A stretch of 64,000 bases of DNA from Nitrospirota bacterium (GTDB lineage Bacteria > Nitrospirota_A > Leptospirillia > Leptospirillales > Leptospirillaceae). The first letter of the stretch is position 1; each line of letters starts with the position of its first letter. A program made the position numbers and the translations under genes. The notes below the pieces were generated by a model, which saw only the letters and a list, made by a program, of their open reading frames with translations, was not told the DNA's origin and did not search any database. Shown piece by piece: positions 25,421 to 34,261 of this stretch. The stretch covers positions 6,075 to 70,074 of the forward strand of contig JAKCDE010000007.1 in the NCBI GenBank assembly GCA_021838585.1. The letters run 5' to 3'.

Positions 25421-28381
25421 ATGCTCCGTTTCCTGAAACGCCATCGACTGACGGCCCTTTCCGTTCTTCTTGTTTTGACGGTCCTTGCCGGGGCGAAGGC
25501 GCTGACACTTCCGGTAGCCCTTTACCCCTCCATCGATTTTCCCAGAATTTCCGTGATCGTATCGACCCGGGATCTTCCATTTTCCCAGATGGAGGTCCGG
25601 GTCACCCGGCCTGTCTCGATGGCCCTTCGGGGGGTCACGGGGGTTCGGGAAGTGCGCTCTCGGACCTCCCGGGGCTCTTCCGAATTTTTTGTGCGCTTTT
25701 CCTGGGATACTCCCATGGTTCTGGCCCTTTCCAGAGTCAATCAGGCTCTTGCCCGCGTCCTCCCCGATCTGCCGCCGGGAACCCGGTCCCGGGCGATCCG
25801 GATGATTTCTGCCGACACGCCGGTCTATCAGATCGCCCTCACGAGCCGCTCGCGTTCTCCGTCGGAACTGACCGATCTGGCCCGTTATCGACTTCTGCCC
25901 TTCCTTGTGAATATCCCGGGGGTCTGGAAGGTCGAGATCGTTGGGGGCCAGGGCCGCGAAGTGCATGTGGAGGTCAATCCCTACGAACTGGCGAGCGCGG
26001 GAAAGAGCATGCAGGATGTTCTTGCGGCCCTTCCCGACCACAACCGTATCGGAGTGGTGGGCCGTCTTTCCGAATACCATCAGATTCTTCTGCTCGAGGT
26101 TCACAATGCCCTTTCGGGTCTCGATTCCGTTCGCCGTCTTTTTCTTCCGGGGTCGGGGCAGGCTCCCCTTCCTCTCTCCGAGGTGGCGACGGTCCGCTTC
26201 GGGATCCGCCCCGCGGACCGTATGGTCCGGGTCAGCGCATTCGGGGAGCCCGCCATACTTCTGAACGTCTTTCGGGCCCATCGGGAAAACACCCTGGGCG
26301 TCGTCGACCGGATCGAGGCCCAAAAGAAAACACTGACACATCTACTGCCGCCGGGAGTGCAAAGCCGGGTGACCTATGATCAGGGGCATGTCATCGGTCA
26401 GGCGATATTCCATGTGTCGGTGGCTCTGCTCCTTGGGATCGGGGTCGCCTTTTCCGTGATATTACTCTTCCTCCGCCGCGTCCGGCCTTTTGTCCTCGTG
26501 GCGACTCTTGTCCCCATGATTCTTGTCCTGGCCCTGGGTCTTCTCGCCGTCTTTCATCAGTCGATCAACCTTCTGACATTGGGAGGCCTGGCGGCCGGCA
26601 CAGGTCTTGTCATCGACGACTTCGTCGTGATTCTTGAAGGAGGCCGCCGCCTCCCCGTCCTTCTCCGTCCCTTTCTCTTTTCCTCTCTGGCTTCGATTGT
26701 CGTCCTGATTCCACTCTTCGGACTGGGGGGACTGGCCGGAGCCTTTTTCATGCCGCTTGCCCTGACGCTTCTTCTTCTTCTCGTCCTATCTCTTGCCGTC
26801 AATCTTTTCGTGACCCCCTCTTTTCTGGGGGAGGAAAGGGAAAGGCTCTCCGGTCGGAGAACGGAACTGTTTCTCGACAAGGTTTTCTCCATTCCCCGGT
26901 GGGGAGTGGTTGCGGCCCTGCTTCTCTTCTTTGCTGCTTCGGTCCTGGTTCTGCATCGCGGCCTGGCGACGAATTTCATGCCCAGGATGGATGAGGGAGC
27001 CTTTCTGATCGACATTCATGCACCTCCGGGGACCTCGCTGGAAGACAGCGACCGGGCCTTTTCGAGAATCGAAACCTATCTCCGCACCTTGCCCGAGGTG
27101 GTTTCAACCTCCCGGAGGCTTGGAGCCGAAATGGGGTTCTACATCACGGAACCCACCAAGGGAGACATCATCGTCCGTCTGTCGGACGATCGTCGCAGAA
27201 CGGTCTTCCAGGTGATCGACCAGGTGCGTCAATATGTCCGGAAAACGGAGCCGGAACTTTCGGTGGAATTTCCCCAGATTCTCGAGGATATGCTGAACGA
27301 CCTGATCGGGACGGAGGCTCCCGTGGTGCTTCGCATCCATGGCTCCGACAGGGCGCGCATGGAGGAGGCCGTTCCGGCGGTGATCTCCCTGCTGAAGAAG
27401 ATTCCGGGGGTGGTCGATGTGGCGCGGAGCGAAAGACCCGTGCCCCCGGCTTCGCTCATTCATGTCGAAAGCGAACTGGCCGCCTCCTACCATCTGACTC
27501 CGCGACAGGTCATTGACGATCTGAGAACCGGGCTGTGGGGGGTTCCTGTGACGACGGTCATGGAGGGGGAAATCCCCCGTCCCGTCCGCGTGATGGACGC
27601 CCCCCAGCCCTTTCGGACCCTCGAGGGAATCCGTCATTTCCCGGTCGAAACCCCAACGGGACTCATTCCTCTTTCCCGCATCGCCCGCTGGTCGGACGAG
27701 CCTGAACGATCCGAACTTGACGAACTGAACCTCGCTCCCGTCATTTCGGTGTCGGGACGCCTGTCCGGATCCGATCTTGGAACGGTCTCCGCCGGGATCG
27801 ACCGCGCGTTGTCCCAGGTCTCCCTCCCCCCCTCTGTCTGGGTTGATCTGGGTGGATACGCGATCTGGCAGAAGAAAAGCTTCAGTCAATTGACCTCGGC
27901 GCTTCTCTTTGCCATTCTTCTCGTGGCAGGAGTGGTTTTTGCCCTTGGACAGCGCTTCGCCCCGCCTGTCATTCTTCTGGTCGGGGTCTTTTTCTCAGTG
28001 ATCGCAGCGCTTCTAACGCTGACCATTTTCCATCATTCTCTCAACCTTTCCTCTTTTGTCGGTCTTGTTCTGGTTGCCGGTATTTCGGCAGAAAACGGGC
28101 TTCTCGTCATCGACCGGGCCCTCCAGTCCCCGGGGGATTCCCGGGAGCGCTTCACTCGGGCCCTGTCCGACCGGATCGTCCCGCTTCTCATGACCCACAT
28201 CGCGAATGCAATGGCCTTGCTCCCGCTCGCCGTCGCGGCGGGAGCCGGTCTCGACATGGAGCGCTCCTTTTCGATCGCGGTGCTGGGAGGGCTCGCCGGC
28301 TCATTCCTCTCCTCCGTTTTTCTTCTGCCGATTCTCGGGTCTTCCTGGTTTGCGGCTTCTTTTGAAAGGACTCCCGAATGA
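25421..28381 (+). CDS. RND-family efflux transporter, inner-membrane pump
   Basis: Proton-driven exporter of the AcrB/CusA superfamily, about 986 residues. The N-terminal TM1 leads into LPVALYPSIDFPRI, typical of RND pumps. Two large periplasmic loops follow, TM4 has GLVIDDFVVILEG with the Asp pair D399/D400, and TM10 has GISAENGLLVIDRA. A Glu sits where the multidrug (HAE1) pumps have Lys, as in heavy-metal types, but the methionine metal relay cannot be judged. ATG 25421 fits the family N-terminus; an ATG at 25394 is also in frame. Substrate unknown. Confidence 0.88.
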   Translation: MLRFLKRHRLTALSVLLVLTVLAGAKALTLPVALYPSIDFPRISVIVSTRDLPFSQMEVRVTRPVSMALRGVTGVREVRSRTSRGSSEFFVRFSWDTPMVLALSRVNQALARVLPDLPPGTRSRAIRMISADTPVYQIALTSRSRSPSELTDLARYRLLPFLVNIPGVWKVEIVGGQGREVHVEVNPYELASAGKSMQDVLAALPDHNRIGVVGRLSEYHQILLLEVHNALSGLDSVRRLFLPGSGQAPLPLSEVATVRFGIRPADRMVRVSAFGEPAILLNVFRAHRENTLGVVDRIEAQKKTLTHLLPPGVQSRVTYDQGHVIGQAIFHVSVALLLGIGVAFSVILLFLRRVRPFVLVATLVPMILVLALGLLAVFHQSINLLTLGGLAAGTGLVIDDFVVILEGGRRLPVLLRPFLFSSLASIVVLIPLFGLGGLAGAFFMPLALTLLLLLVLSLAVNLFVTPSFLGEERERLSGRRTELFLDKVFSIPRWGVVAALLLFFAASVLVLHRGLATNFMPRMDEGAFLIDIHAPPGTSLEDSDRAFSRIETYLRTLPEVVSTSRRLGAEMGFYITEPTKGDIIVRLSDDRRRTVFQVIDQVRQYVRKTEPELSVEFPQILEDMLNDLIGTEAPVVLRIHGSDRARMEEAVPAVISLLKKIPGVVDVARSERPVPPASLIHVESELAASYHLTPRQVIDDLRTGLWGVPVTTVMEGEIPRPVRVMDAPQPFRTLEGIRHFPVETPTGLIPLSRIARWSDEPERSELDELNLAPVISVSGRLSGSDLGTVSAGIDRALSQVSLPPSVWVDLGGYAIWQKKSFSQLTSALLFAILLVAGVVFALGQRFAPPVILLVGVFFSVIAALLTLTIFHHSLNLSSFVGLVLVAGISAENGLLVIDRALQSPGDSRERFTRALSDRIVPLLMTHIANAMALLPLAVAAGAGLDMERSFSIAVLGGLAGSFLSSVFLLPILGSSWFAASFERTPE

Positions 28382-29400
28382 CGCGTGTCATTTGCGCCCT
28401 CATACTCCTGGGAATGCTTTCCGCCTGTCAGCGGACCCAGGAGCATCACCCGGTCTCTTCTCCCGGGTCGAGGATCGCCACGACTCCGATCCGGAAAGCT
28501 CTGGGTCCTCCCATGCGGACCCTCCTGGGCCAAGTGGCCTACGATCCGGCCTCCTTTGCCCAGGTGATGGCTCGGCTTCCGGCCCTTTCGGTTGTCTCCA
28601 TCCGGATTTTTCCTGGGGATCGTGTTTCCCGGGGAGAGACGGTCATGGTTCTGAAGAGTCCGGACTTTCTCAGTGCCGAATCGGAGCTTTCGAGCATTCT
28701 TTCCAACCCGGGAGCGAACGGGCGGAAGGGGGTCGGAGGAATCCGTGTTCTGGCCGAACAGAAACTTCGCCTTCTCGGGGCCTCCCGGAAAGAGATCGCG
28801 CGTCTGGAACGGACGCGTCGGCCGGTTGATCGTTACGAAGTGCGATCGCCCCTTTCGGGAACCCTAATCCGGATTGGACCTTCCGAAGGAGCCCAGGTCC
28901 GGATCGGGGATCTCCTGTTCGAGGTGTCCGATCTTTCCAGACTCTGGGTCCAGGCCTTCCTGTACCCTGGCGAGGAGAAGGGGCTCCGGCGGGGTATGCC
29001 GGTTTCGATCGTTCCGCTCCACGAAGAAGGCCTGGTCGGCGCCGGCCGGATCCTCCGGATCGCCCCTTTCATCGATCCCAACACCCGGACGATTCCGCTG
29101 CGAATCTCTCTCGACAACGCCGGTGGACATTTTCGGCCGGACTCCTGGGTGCGGATCCGCATTCCCGTCATAGAGGAGAAGTCGGCCCCGGTTTTCCTTG
29201 CCCCCGAAAGGGCGGTCGTCCGAACAAAGGAGCGAAAAACGGCGGTTTTTGTCGTAAGATCGGGGGGCCCGCCGACCCTGATTCCTGTCTCAGTACTGGG
29301 CCATCGGGGAGGCGATGTGGAAATTCGGGGAAATCTCGAAAGCGGGGACAGGGTGGTGACGGAAGGAATCCTCCCCCTCCTGTCACATGCCGGATCCTGA
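28378..29400 (+). CDS. RND efflux periplasmic adaptor (membrane-fusion lipoprotein)
   Basis: A 340-residue lipoprotein (lipobox LSAC, C17) of the membrane-fusion family that links the RND pump to an outer-membrane channel. A lipoyl-like region flanks the hairpin (VSIRIFPGDRVSRGETVMVLKSPDF and later YEVRSPLSGTLIRIGPSEGAQV), then beta-barrel and membrane-proximal parts. The ATGA overlap with the pump indicates a single transcript. The order, pump before adaptor, is the reverse of most RND operons, and no TolC-like gene is adjacent. Confidence 0.85.
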   Translation: MTRVICALILLGMLSACQRTQEHHPVSSPGSRIATTPIRKALGPPMRTLLGQVAYDPASFAQVMARLPALSVVSIRIFPGDRVSRGETVMVLKSPDFLSAESELSSILSNPGANGRKGVGGIRVLAEQKLRLLGASRKEIARLERTRRPVDRYEVRSPLSGTLIRIGPSEGAQVRIGDLLFEVSDLSRLWVQAFLYPGEEKGLRRGMPVSIVPLHEEGLVGAGRILRIAPFIDPNTRTIPLRISLDNAGGHFRPDSWVRIRIPVIEEKSAPVFLAPERAVVRTKERKTAVFVVRSGGPPTLIPVSVLGHRGGDVEIRGNLESGDRVVTEGILPLLSHAGS

Positions 29401-29481
29401 TTTGCCGGGGATTGCTCCTGGAACATGGTTGACCGGAGTGGGGGAATTTTTCGATGATGGAAAAAATGAAAGGAACATCCT

Positions 29482-30132
29482 ATGGCCGATGACTCCGAAG
29501 ACAATCTTCCCTCTCCCTGGCGGACCGGATCGCCTGCCCCGTGGATCCTGAAGATCTTTGGAGGACCCCCGTCGGGCCTGTCGCAGTGGTTGACCCGCGC
29601 GGTTCTGGCCCTGGCCGTCCTGTCGCTCGGGCTTTTCACGGTGACGCGGCTCATGCTGATTCACTGGGTCTTCCTGGTGCCGGCCTCGCTGGGTTCTCTC
29701 CTGGCCTTGGGAACCCTTTACGTCATTCTTGAAATGCGCCGTCCTCCCGTCGCCGTTCTCGAAATCCGGCCTGATTCGCTTGTGGTCCGACGCCCTGGAC
29801 GGGAGGAGGAGGTCCTCTCCCTCGATGCCGTCGCTCTCAGGGAGATTCCCGGAGAATACCGGTTCGAGATTGTCCGGATGCCGGAGGAAAGTGTGGCGCT
29901 TTCCGTGGCCCGGGAGGCTGTCCGGGATGTCTCACTGTACGAAACGATCCGGAGATTTTTGAGCCTGCCTCCTTTCAGGCGCCCCCCGGTCCCGGTCGCA
30001 ACCTCCTCCCGGAGCCGGTTCTATCGCTGGTTCATCCTGTCCTGGAGTCTGATCATCATGATCATGATCCTGTGGGCACTCTACGAGAACTATGCGGCCC
30101 CCAGGTCCTACGAGCCGTTCTCCAATCCCTGA
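29482..30132 (+). CDS. Hypothetical membrane protein with PH-like cytoplasmic part
   Basis: A 216-residue protein with two hydrophobic helices near residues 36-84, a soluble middle (VLEIRPDSLVVRRPGREEEV), and a third helix near the C-terminus. The middle resembles the small beta domain (PH-like) seen in many bacterial membrane proteins of unknown role; that match is by impression only. AAAGGA lies seven bases before the ATG. It follows the adaptor by 81 bases. Confidence 0.5.
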   Translation: MADDSEDNLPSPWRTGSPAPWILKIFGGPPSGLSQWLTRAVLALAVLSLGLFTVTRLMLIHWVFLVPASLGSLLALGTLYVILEMRRPPVAVLEIRPDSLVVRRPGREEEVLSLDAVALREIPGEYRFEIVRMPEESVALSVAREAVRDVSLYETIRRFLSLPPFRRPPVPVATSSRSRFYRWFILSWSLIIMIMILWALYENYAAPRSYEPFSNP

Positions 30133-30178
30133 AAAACAGTCGGGACTCCGGCCGGAGTCTGCGAGTTTGCGGACTTCT

Positions 30179-30206
30179 TTGAACCTTGGGCCGGATTTGG
30201 TAGGAT
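30179..30206 (+). promoter_or_regulatory. Sigma70-type promoter candidate for ppsA
   Basis: TTGAAC, 16-base spacer, TAGGAT. About 140 bases upstream of the ppsA start, in a region without a gene. Spacer and boxes are close to the standard consensus; not proven. Confidence 0.45.
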
Positions 30207-30348
30207 AGAAAATCCAAGGCGATATGCGAGGGTTGGGGGACCCGTCTTTTTTCATCGACGATCAAAGGGACCGGGCCGGATTCTGCGGAAGCCCTCAAAG
30301 GGGCCACGTCAGAGCCGGCATCCGGGCGGACAACCAGAAAGGGACGAG

Positions 30349-32754
30349 ATGCGCTATATCCGGTTCTTCAATGAGATCAAACTTTCCGATATCCCCCTCG
30401 TGGGCGGAAAGAATGCCTCCCTGGGGGAGATGTTTCAGGAGCTCGTTCCGCAGGGGGTCAAGGTTCCCAACGGGTTTGCGATTACGGCCGACGCCTACTG
30501 GGACCTCCTCAAAAAGGGCGGGATCATGGAGACTCTCAAGGAGACTCTGAACGGTCTCGACCGCCACAACATCGCCGACCTCGAGCGACGCGGAAAGATG
30601 GCCCGGGACCTGATATTGGGTGTCAGCATCCCGGCCGACATGTGGGCCGAGATCGAAGAGGCTTACGGGCTACTGGCGAAGGAATACGGAGACTCGCCGG
30701 ACGTGGCGGTCAGAAGTTCGGCCACGGCCGAGGACCTTCCAACGGCCTCCTTTGCCGGCCAGCAGGATACCTATCTCAACATCCGTGGTCTGCAGCAGCT
30801 CCGGGAGGCCTGTCTCAAATGCTTCGCCTCACTCTACACGGATCGGGCGATTTCCTACCGCGTCGACCACGGATTCGACCACTTTTCCATCGCCCTCTCC
30901 ATCTGTGTGATGAAGATGGTCCGTTCCGACAAGGGGTCCTCGGGGGTCCTCTTCACCCTGGACACCGAGACGGGATTCCGGGATGTGGTCTTCATTACCG
31001 GGGCCTACGGATTGGGCGAGAACGTGGTCCAGGGCAATGTTGATCCCGACGAGTTCTATGTCTACAAGCCCACCTTCAAGACCGGCCATCGTTCGATCAT
31101 CCGGAAGAATCTGGGCAAGAAGCAGTTCCGGATGGTCTATGCCAGCGGGAACGCAAAGGTGACCGTTGCGAACGAGCGGGTTACCGCGGAGGAGGCCCAG
31201 ACCTTCTGTCTCTCCGACGACGAAATCCTGACGCTCACCGATTATGCCATCAAGGTCGAGGAACACTACACCCGGAAAGCGGGAGTGGATCGGCCCATGG
31301 ATATGGAGTGGGCCAAGGACGGCGTCTCCGGAGAGCTCTTCCTGGTCCAGGCCCGGCCGGAGACCGTCGAATCCCAGAAAAACAAGACGGACTTCCTCGA
31401 AGCCTATACCCTCGATGAAAAGAGCCGTGTCCTGCTTCGGGGCAAGGCGGTCGGACAGCGGATAGCCTCGGGGAAGATCCATGTCATCCGGGATCTACGC
31501 CATATCCGTGACTTCAAGCCCGGAGAAATTCTGGTCGCCGAAACCACGACACCTGACTGGGAGCCGGTCATGAAGACGGCTGCGGCAATTATCACGAGCC
31601 GCGGAGGACGGACCTGTCACGCCGCCATTGTGAGCCGGGAACTCGGGATTCCGGCCGTGGTCGGAGCCGAAGGAGCAATCGACGCTCTTTCGTCCGGCCA
31701 GGAGGCGACCGTCTCCTGCGCCCAGGGAGACACCGGCATGGTCTACGAAGGGCTTCTGAAGTTTCATGTGGACCGGACCCAGCTCGACGCCTTCGCCCGC
31801 CCGAAGACCAAGGTCATGATGAACCTCGGAGATCCCGACCAGGCCTTTGGCCTTTCCTTCATCCCCAACGACGGAGTCGGTCTGGCCCGCATGGAATTCA
31901 TCATCAACGGCTTCATCAAGATCCATCCGATGGCGCTTGTCCATCCGGAGAAGGTGACCGATCCTAAGGTCATGGCCGAAATCGAGTCGATGACGGCCGG
32001 ATACCGGGACATGAAGGATTATTTTGTCGAGAAGCTGGCCTTTGGAATCGGCACGATCGCAGCCGGCTTCTATCCCAAGCCCGTGACGGTACGCATGAGC
32101 GATTTCAAGAGCAACGAATACGCGAGCCTGATCGGAGGGTCTGCCTTCGAGCCCCACGAGGAGAACCCCATGCTGGGCTTCCGGGGGGCCTCCCGCTACA
32201 TCAGCCCCCGGTATGAAGAGGGGTTTGCGCTGGAGTGCCAGGCGATCCGGCGGGTGCGGGACGTCATGGGGCTGACCAATGTCCGTATCATGATTCCCTT
32301 CTGTCGGACGCTGAAGGAGGCTCGGGGAGTCATCGAGGTTCTGGAAAAGAACGGTCTGAAGCGCGGGGTGAACGGCCTGGAGGTCTTCGTGATGTGCGAA
32401 ATCCCGAACAATGTCATTCTCATTGACGAGTTCGCCAAATATTTCGATGGATTCTCCATCGGTTCGAACGACCTGACCCAGCTGACCCTGGGGGTGGACC
32501 GGGATTCGGAAATCCTGGCGGAGTCCTTCGACGAACGGGACGAGGGGGTTCAGTCCCTCATCCGCATGGCGGTCGAAGGCGCCAAACGGAACAAGGCCTA
32601 CTCGGGCATCTGCGGACAGGCCCCCAGCGACTTTCCGGAAATCGCCGAAGCCCTGGTCCGTATGGGGATCGACTCGATTTCCTTGAATCCCGATACGGTC
32701 ATAAAGACGACGCTCAAGATTCTCGAGGTGGAAAAGAGTCTCGGGAAGAGATAG
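30349..32754 (+). CDS. ppsA: Phosphoenolpyruvate synthase
   Basis: Converts pyruvate plus ATP to PEP, AMP and phosphate, feeding gluconeogenesis. 801 residues. N-terminal ATP-grasp-like domain (VGGKNASLGEM; later SSATAEDLPTASFAGQQDTY), central phosphohistidine domain with GGRTCHAAIVSREL (catalytic His), and a C-terminal PEP-binding barrel with GSNDLTQLTLGVDRDS. The length matches PEP synthase rather than pyruvate phosphate dikinase. A promoter-like sequence lies upstream and a clear terminator follows. Confidence 0.95.
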   Translation: MRYIRFFNEIKLSDIPLVGGKNASLGEMFQELVPQGVKVPNGFAITADAYWDLLKKGGIMETLKETLNGLDRHNIADLERRGKMARDLILGVSIPADMWAEIEEAYGLLAKEYGDSPDVAVRSSATAEDLPTASFAGQQDTYLNIRGLQQLREACLKCFASLYTDRAISYRVDHGFDHFSIALSICVMKMVRSDKGSSGVLFTLDTETGFRDVVFITGAYGLGENVVQGNVDPDEFYVYKPTFKTGHRSIIRKNLGKKQFRMVYASGNAKVTVANERVTAEEAQTFCLSDDEILTLTDYAIKVEEHYTRKAGVDRPMDMEWAKDGVSGELFLVQARPETVESQKNKTDFLEAYTLDEKSRVLLRGKAVGQRIASGKIHVIRDLRHIRDFKPGEILVAETTTPDWEPVMKTAAAIITSRGGRTCHAAIVSRELGIPAVVGAEGAIDALSSGQEATVSCAQGDTGMVYEGLLKFHVDRTQLDAFARPKTKVMMNLGDPDQAFGLSFIPNDGVGLARMEFIINGFIKIHPMALVHPEKVTDPKVMAEIESMTAGYRDMKDYFVEKLAFGIGTIAAGFYPKPVTVRMSDFKSNEYASLIGGSAFEPHEENPMLGFRGASRYISPRYEEGFALECQAIRRVRDVMGLTNVRIMIPFCRTLKEARGVIEVLEKNGLKRGVNGLEVFVMCEIPNNVILIDEFAKYFDGFSIGSNDLTQLTLGVDRDSEILAESFDERDEGVQSLIRMAVEGAKRNKAYSGICGQAPSDFPEIAEALVRMGIDSISLNPDTVIKTTLKILEVEKSLGKR

Positions 32755-32778
32755 CAGACTCCTTTTCTGAAGACATGG

Positions 32779-32826
32779 GAGCGCGGTCCGGAGGCAAGCA
32801 CGACAACTCCGGGTTGCGCTCTTTTT
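32779..32826 (+). terminator. Rho-independent terminator after ppsA
   Basis: Bipartite stem GAGCGC/GCGCTC (32779-32784 and 32816-32821) and inner TCCGGAG/CTCCGGG, followed by TTTTT at 32822-32826. It lies 25 bases past the ppsA stop. Confidence 0.8.
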
Positions 32827-32841
32827 GATTCCGGAGGTTGG

Positions 32842-33630
32842 ATGCGATCAAAGAGGCTCTCTTTTTTCCCGGGATTTCACCATATTCTATCGTTACTCCT
32901 GCTGCCCCTCTCGATCTTTAGTTCCACGAAGGTCCTGGCGGATTCCGCCCCGGTCTTTGAGCTGTCCGGGGGGGAGCTGATCTTTTCGCAGCAGGCGGCA
33001 TTCTATGATGCCATGGCGGGAGAACTGATTCCACTCCCGGCTCTGGCACTCCTCGCCTCGGGGCCGACCCCGGCCTATTTTCACCTTTTTGTCGCCGGGA
33101 ACGTCATCTCCTTCAATCAGCCGGCCCTCTCCCCCCAGGTGTCGGTGGATGGGCTGACGCGCCAGTCCTATGTCGGAGGTGTGGCCGCCGTGGGTCTCCG
33201 GATTCCGGCGTCCTGGGGGTTCTGGGAGGGCGACGTGGGGGGCGCCTGGTTCAATGTCGACCAGACCCTGACTCCGGTGAGCACCATCGGAGGCGTGTAC
33301 CTGCAGACCGAACTGGTTCTCGACAGGATCGGTCCGGGGAGTCTCGACCTTTTCGGAAGCTATATCGGGAGCATTAATTATCTTTTGGGGGAAGGGCGCT
33401 ACCAGCTGAATGCAGGGAGCCTTTTGGAAGGCAGGGTCCTTTTTTATGCGGGACCGGAGGTGATCGGCCAGGGAAACCAAAGTTACGAAGCTGTTCAGGC
33501 CGGAGGCATTCTTTCTGCCGAGGTTCTTCCGGTCCATACCATTTTTTCCCTTGAGGCGGGTCTTCTCAACTCCTCGGTCTGGCCAGGAATCGGAGGATAC
33601 GAAGGATTCTCCTTTTATTACTCCTACTAG
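32842..33630 (+). CDS. Secreted/outer-membrane protein, hypothetical
   Basis: A 262-residue protein with a signal peptide (hydrophobic HHILSLLLLPLSIF, likely cleaved after LADS). The mature part alternates polar and aromatic residues in beta-strand style (RIPASWGFWEGDVGGAWFNV) and ends in an aromatic Tyr pair, as outer-membrane barrels do. No family is recognised. GGAGG lies five bases before the ATG. It directly follows the ppsA terminator and probably has its own promoter. Confidence 0.55.
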   Translation: MRSKRLSFFPGFHHILSLLLLPLSIFSSTKVLADSAPVFELSGGELIFSQQAAFYDAMAGELIPLPALALLASGPTPAYFHLFVAGNVISFNQPALSPQVSVDGLTRQSYVGGVAAVGLRIPASWGFWEGDVGGAWFNVDQTLTPVSTIGGVYLQTELVLDRIGPGSLDLFGSYIGSINYLLGEGRYQLNAGSLLEGRVLFYAGPEVIGQGNQSYEAVQAGGILSAEVLPVHTIFSLEAGLLNSSVWPGIGGYEGFSFYYSY

Positions 33631-33703
33631 AGGGGAGACCGCCCGAAGGAAAGGTATGCTTCCTTCTCCCCGAAAGAGCGAGAAGAAAGCGTTTTCCTCT
33701 AAA

Positions 33704-34159
33704 TCAGGGAGTCGGGAGGGGGGGAGGCGGAGTCCCTCCAGGTGGCGGTGGAGGCACCGTTCCCGGAGGAGGAGGTGGTGGGGCTCCTCCAGGTGGAGTT
33801 GGCGGAGGGATGGTTCTTGTCGCCACCCCTGAAACCAGTGCTCCATGCTGGCTGGCAATTCCCGACAGCTTCTGTCCCGTCATGCCCGATTGCGCGTCCT
33901 TGGAAATGGTCTGACCCTGGGTCGAGGCGACGCCCGAGACGGTCTGGCCAAAGTTGGCCGGAGAGGGACTCATGTGAATTTGGCCGAGGTTGGCCGCTCC
34001 CTGGGGATGGGGATGAGGATGCACGGCCGGATGGACGGGTGGGTGGACGGGCGGTGATACTCCCCCGGGATGAGCCAATGCCGGACGGGACAAGAGCAAC
34101 AAAGACAGGATGGCTCCGGCCAGAAATCCTTCCGGGCATCCCGACGACTGGACGCTCAT
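33704..34159 (-). CDS. Exported His/Pro-rich protein
   Basis: A 151-residue protein with a signal peptide (GAILSLLLLSRPALAHPG). After it comes a His-Pro repeat (PPVHPPVHPAVHPHPHPQ), a Ser/Gln/Gly-rich middle, and a long Pro/Gly-rich tail (PPPPGTVPPPPPG). The His-Pro block could bind metal; the Pro-rich tail may be a periplasmic spacer. Function not recognised. AAGGAG is close before the ATG. Confidence 0.6.
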   Translation of the reverse strand: MSVQSSGCPEGFLAGAILSLLLLSRPALAHPGGVSPPVHPPVHPAVHPHPHPQGAANLGQIHMSPSPANFGQTVSGVASTQGQTISKDAQSGMTGQKLSGIASQHGALVSGVATRTIPPPTPPGGAPPPPPPGTVPPPPPGGTPPPPLPTP

Positions 34160-34261
34160 AACAATCTCCTTTCTCCAGGAAACCTTCCTTTAGTAAGAAT
34201 ACCCCTCATTTGGACGCACGACAAGAAGCTGCCTTGTGACCATCATCACAGGAAATGGTGG

